Source of the DNA: DAOVDI01 sp965373045 | GTDB taxonomy: Bacteria > Acidobacteriota > Aminicenantia > Aminicenantales > Aminicenantaceae | Direction: 5' to 3' | Length of the DNA stretch: 8,319 bases | NCBI GenBank assembly: GCA_965373045.1 | Contig: CBDVEQ010000124.1 | Location: forward strand, 1 to 8,319 | Part shown: positions 7,977 to 8,319 of the stretch, piece after piece | Layout of the letters: each line of letters starts with the position of its first letter | How positions within the stretch are numbered: the stretch's first letter is position 1 | Made by a program: the position numbers and the translations under genes | Notes under the pieces: model-generated | Told to the model about the DNA's origin: nothing | Databases searched by the model: none | The model's input: the letters and a program-made list of their open reading frames with translations, nothing else

Positions 7977-8121
7977 GAAGTTTCTTCAATATCTCTCTGG
8001 CGGAATTGAGTTTATTCTTATTAATAAATCTGATAATCCGGCGGCTCCAGAAAAGAACAAACAATAAAACTCCCAGAGCCAGGAAAAGAAGTGAGGTGCC
8101 GATCAAAGCATCTGTATTCAT
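7963..8121 (-). CDS. Small single-span membrane protein, 52 aa, overlapping the permease start
   Basis: On the minus strand an ATG at 8121 opens 52 codons ending in TGA at 7965-7963. The stop lies inside the permease gene, giving a 14-bp overlap in another frame. The product has a short polar N-terminus (MNTDA), one clear hydrophobic helix of about 21 residues (5-25, ending LLFVLFW), then a basic tail rich in Arg and Lys (SRRIIRFINKNK, AREILKKLHEK) that looks amphipathic. By the positive-inside rule the tail is cytoplasmic. The overlap and the weak ribosome site of the permease fit an operon with coupled translation; a plausible promoter lies upstream at 8174-8202. The ORF's own AGGA (8135-8138) is 13 bases from its ATG, longer than ideal. 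I recognise no family. It might be an accessory subunit of the permease or a UspA-tail partner, but that is inference from position only. Confidence 0.6.
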   Translation of the reverse strand: MNTDALIGTSLLFLALGVLLFVLFWSRRIIRFINKNKLNSAREILKKLHEKH

Positions 8122-8173
8122 AGTTTCAGTTTTTTCCTAGGTGATTCGAATATATGTATTTCGCATTTTCAAG

Positions 8174-8202
8174 AGTATAGTAATAATCATCCATAAAGTC
8201 TA
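8174..8202 (-). promoter_or_regulatory. Candidate promoter of the small membrane ORF and permease pair
   Basis: On the minus strand TAGACT (8202 to 8197; 4 of 6 matches to TTGACA), 17 bases, then TATACT (8179 to 8174; 5 of 6 matches to TATAAT). Transcription would begin near 8167, giving a leader of about 45 bases before the ATG at 8121. The spacing is ideal, but the region is A/T-rich, so chance matches are easy. Confidence 0.45.
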
Positions 8203-8224
8203 TACCTGGCTTATTCATGAAAAT

Positions 8225-8319
8225 TGTCGACACTTTTACATCAATCAATCATAAATAAAAACTTATATGTATCGACACTTTTCACCCTATGGGCAAGCTG
8301 ATCTGCTTTGTTGCAGCGC
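8225..8319. mobile_element. Possible end of an IS21-like insertion sequence (continues off the right edge)
   Basis: The 11-mer TCGACACTTTT occurs at 8227-8237 and again at 8272-8282, in the same orientation, 45 bases apart; the outer copy reads TGTCGACACTTTTAC. Closely spaced direct repeats containing GTGTCGA or its complement, the outermost starting TGT, are a known arrangement at the ends of IS21-family elements. No transposase is inside the window to confirm this. A 25-codon frame enters from the right edge on the minus strand and stops at 8241, and another stops at 8282; I recognise neither. The repeats could instead be binding sites for a regulator. Confidence 0.3.

Noticed and set aside
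8241..8318. 25-codon minus-strand frame entering from the right edge
   Set aside because: Too short to identify, and it runs through both direct repeats; it may be the tail of a transposase gene but could equally be chance.

Overview
The window reads as ordinary chromosomal DNA from a strictly or mostly anaerobic Gram-negative bacterium. The evidence is a three-cluster pyruvate:ferredoxin oxidoreductase, a Tat-exported and a Sec-type exported enzyme, and an intergenic spacer holding an ATTCCC...GGGAAT hairpin and 9-nt repeats. I associate such spacer repeats with proteobacterial and Desulfobacterota-like genomes. I cannot fix the lineage from sequence alone; Desulfobacterota or an Aminicenantes-like group are guesses. 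No tRNA, rRNA, CRISPR array or complete mobile element is visible.

Layout, left to right: (1) the C-terminal ~750 residues of a single-chain pyruvate:ferredoxin/flavodoxin oxidoreductase (nifJ/por), plus strand, cut by the left edge; (2) a convergent gene for a secreted C69-family (U34, Ntn-hydrolase) dipeptidase, minus strand, whose stop lies only 10 bp from the nifJ stop; (3) a 285-bp divergent spacer with a good sigma-70-type promoter for the peptidase, a block of degenerate 9-nt repeats forming a large imperfect inverted repeat, and a REP-like hairpin just before the next ribosome binding site; (4) a Tat-exported Gfo/Idh/MocA protein with the residue pattern of GH109 NAD-dependent glycosidases, plus strand; (5) convergent to it, with a 21-bp gap, an APC-family amino-acid permease fused to two UspA domains, minus strand; (6) upstream of the permease and overlapping its start by 14 bp, a 52-residue single-membrane-span ORF that looks like a real small gene co-transcribed with it; (7) a right-edge spacer with a plausible promoter for that pair and a pair of direct repeats that may be the end of an IS21-like element.

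An exported dipeptidase, an exported amino-sugar-directed glycosidase-like enzyme, an amino-acid importer with nucleotide-binding-type regulatory domains, and PFOR are together compatible with scavenging peptides or glycopeptides and fermenting or oxidising the 2-oxo acids that result. This is inference from gene content: the genes alternate in strand and are not one operon. I did not find a clear undescribed multi-gene system. The items most worth a second look are the small overlapping membrane ORF next to the permease-UspA fusion, and the 9-nt periodic repeat block.
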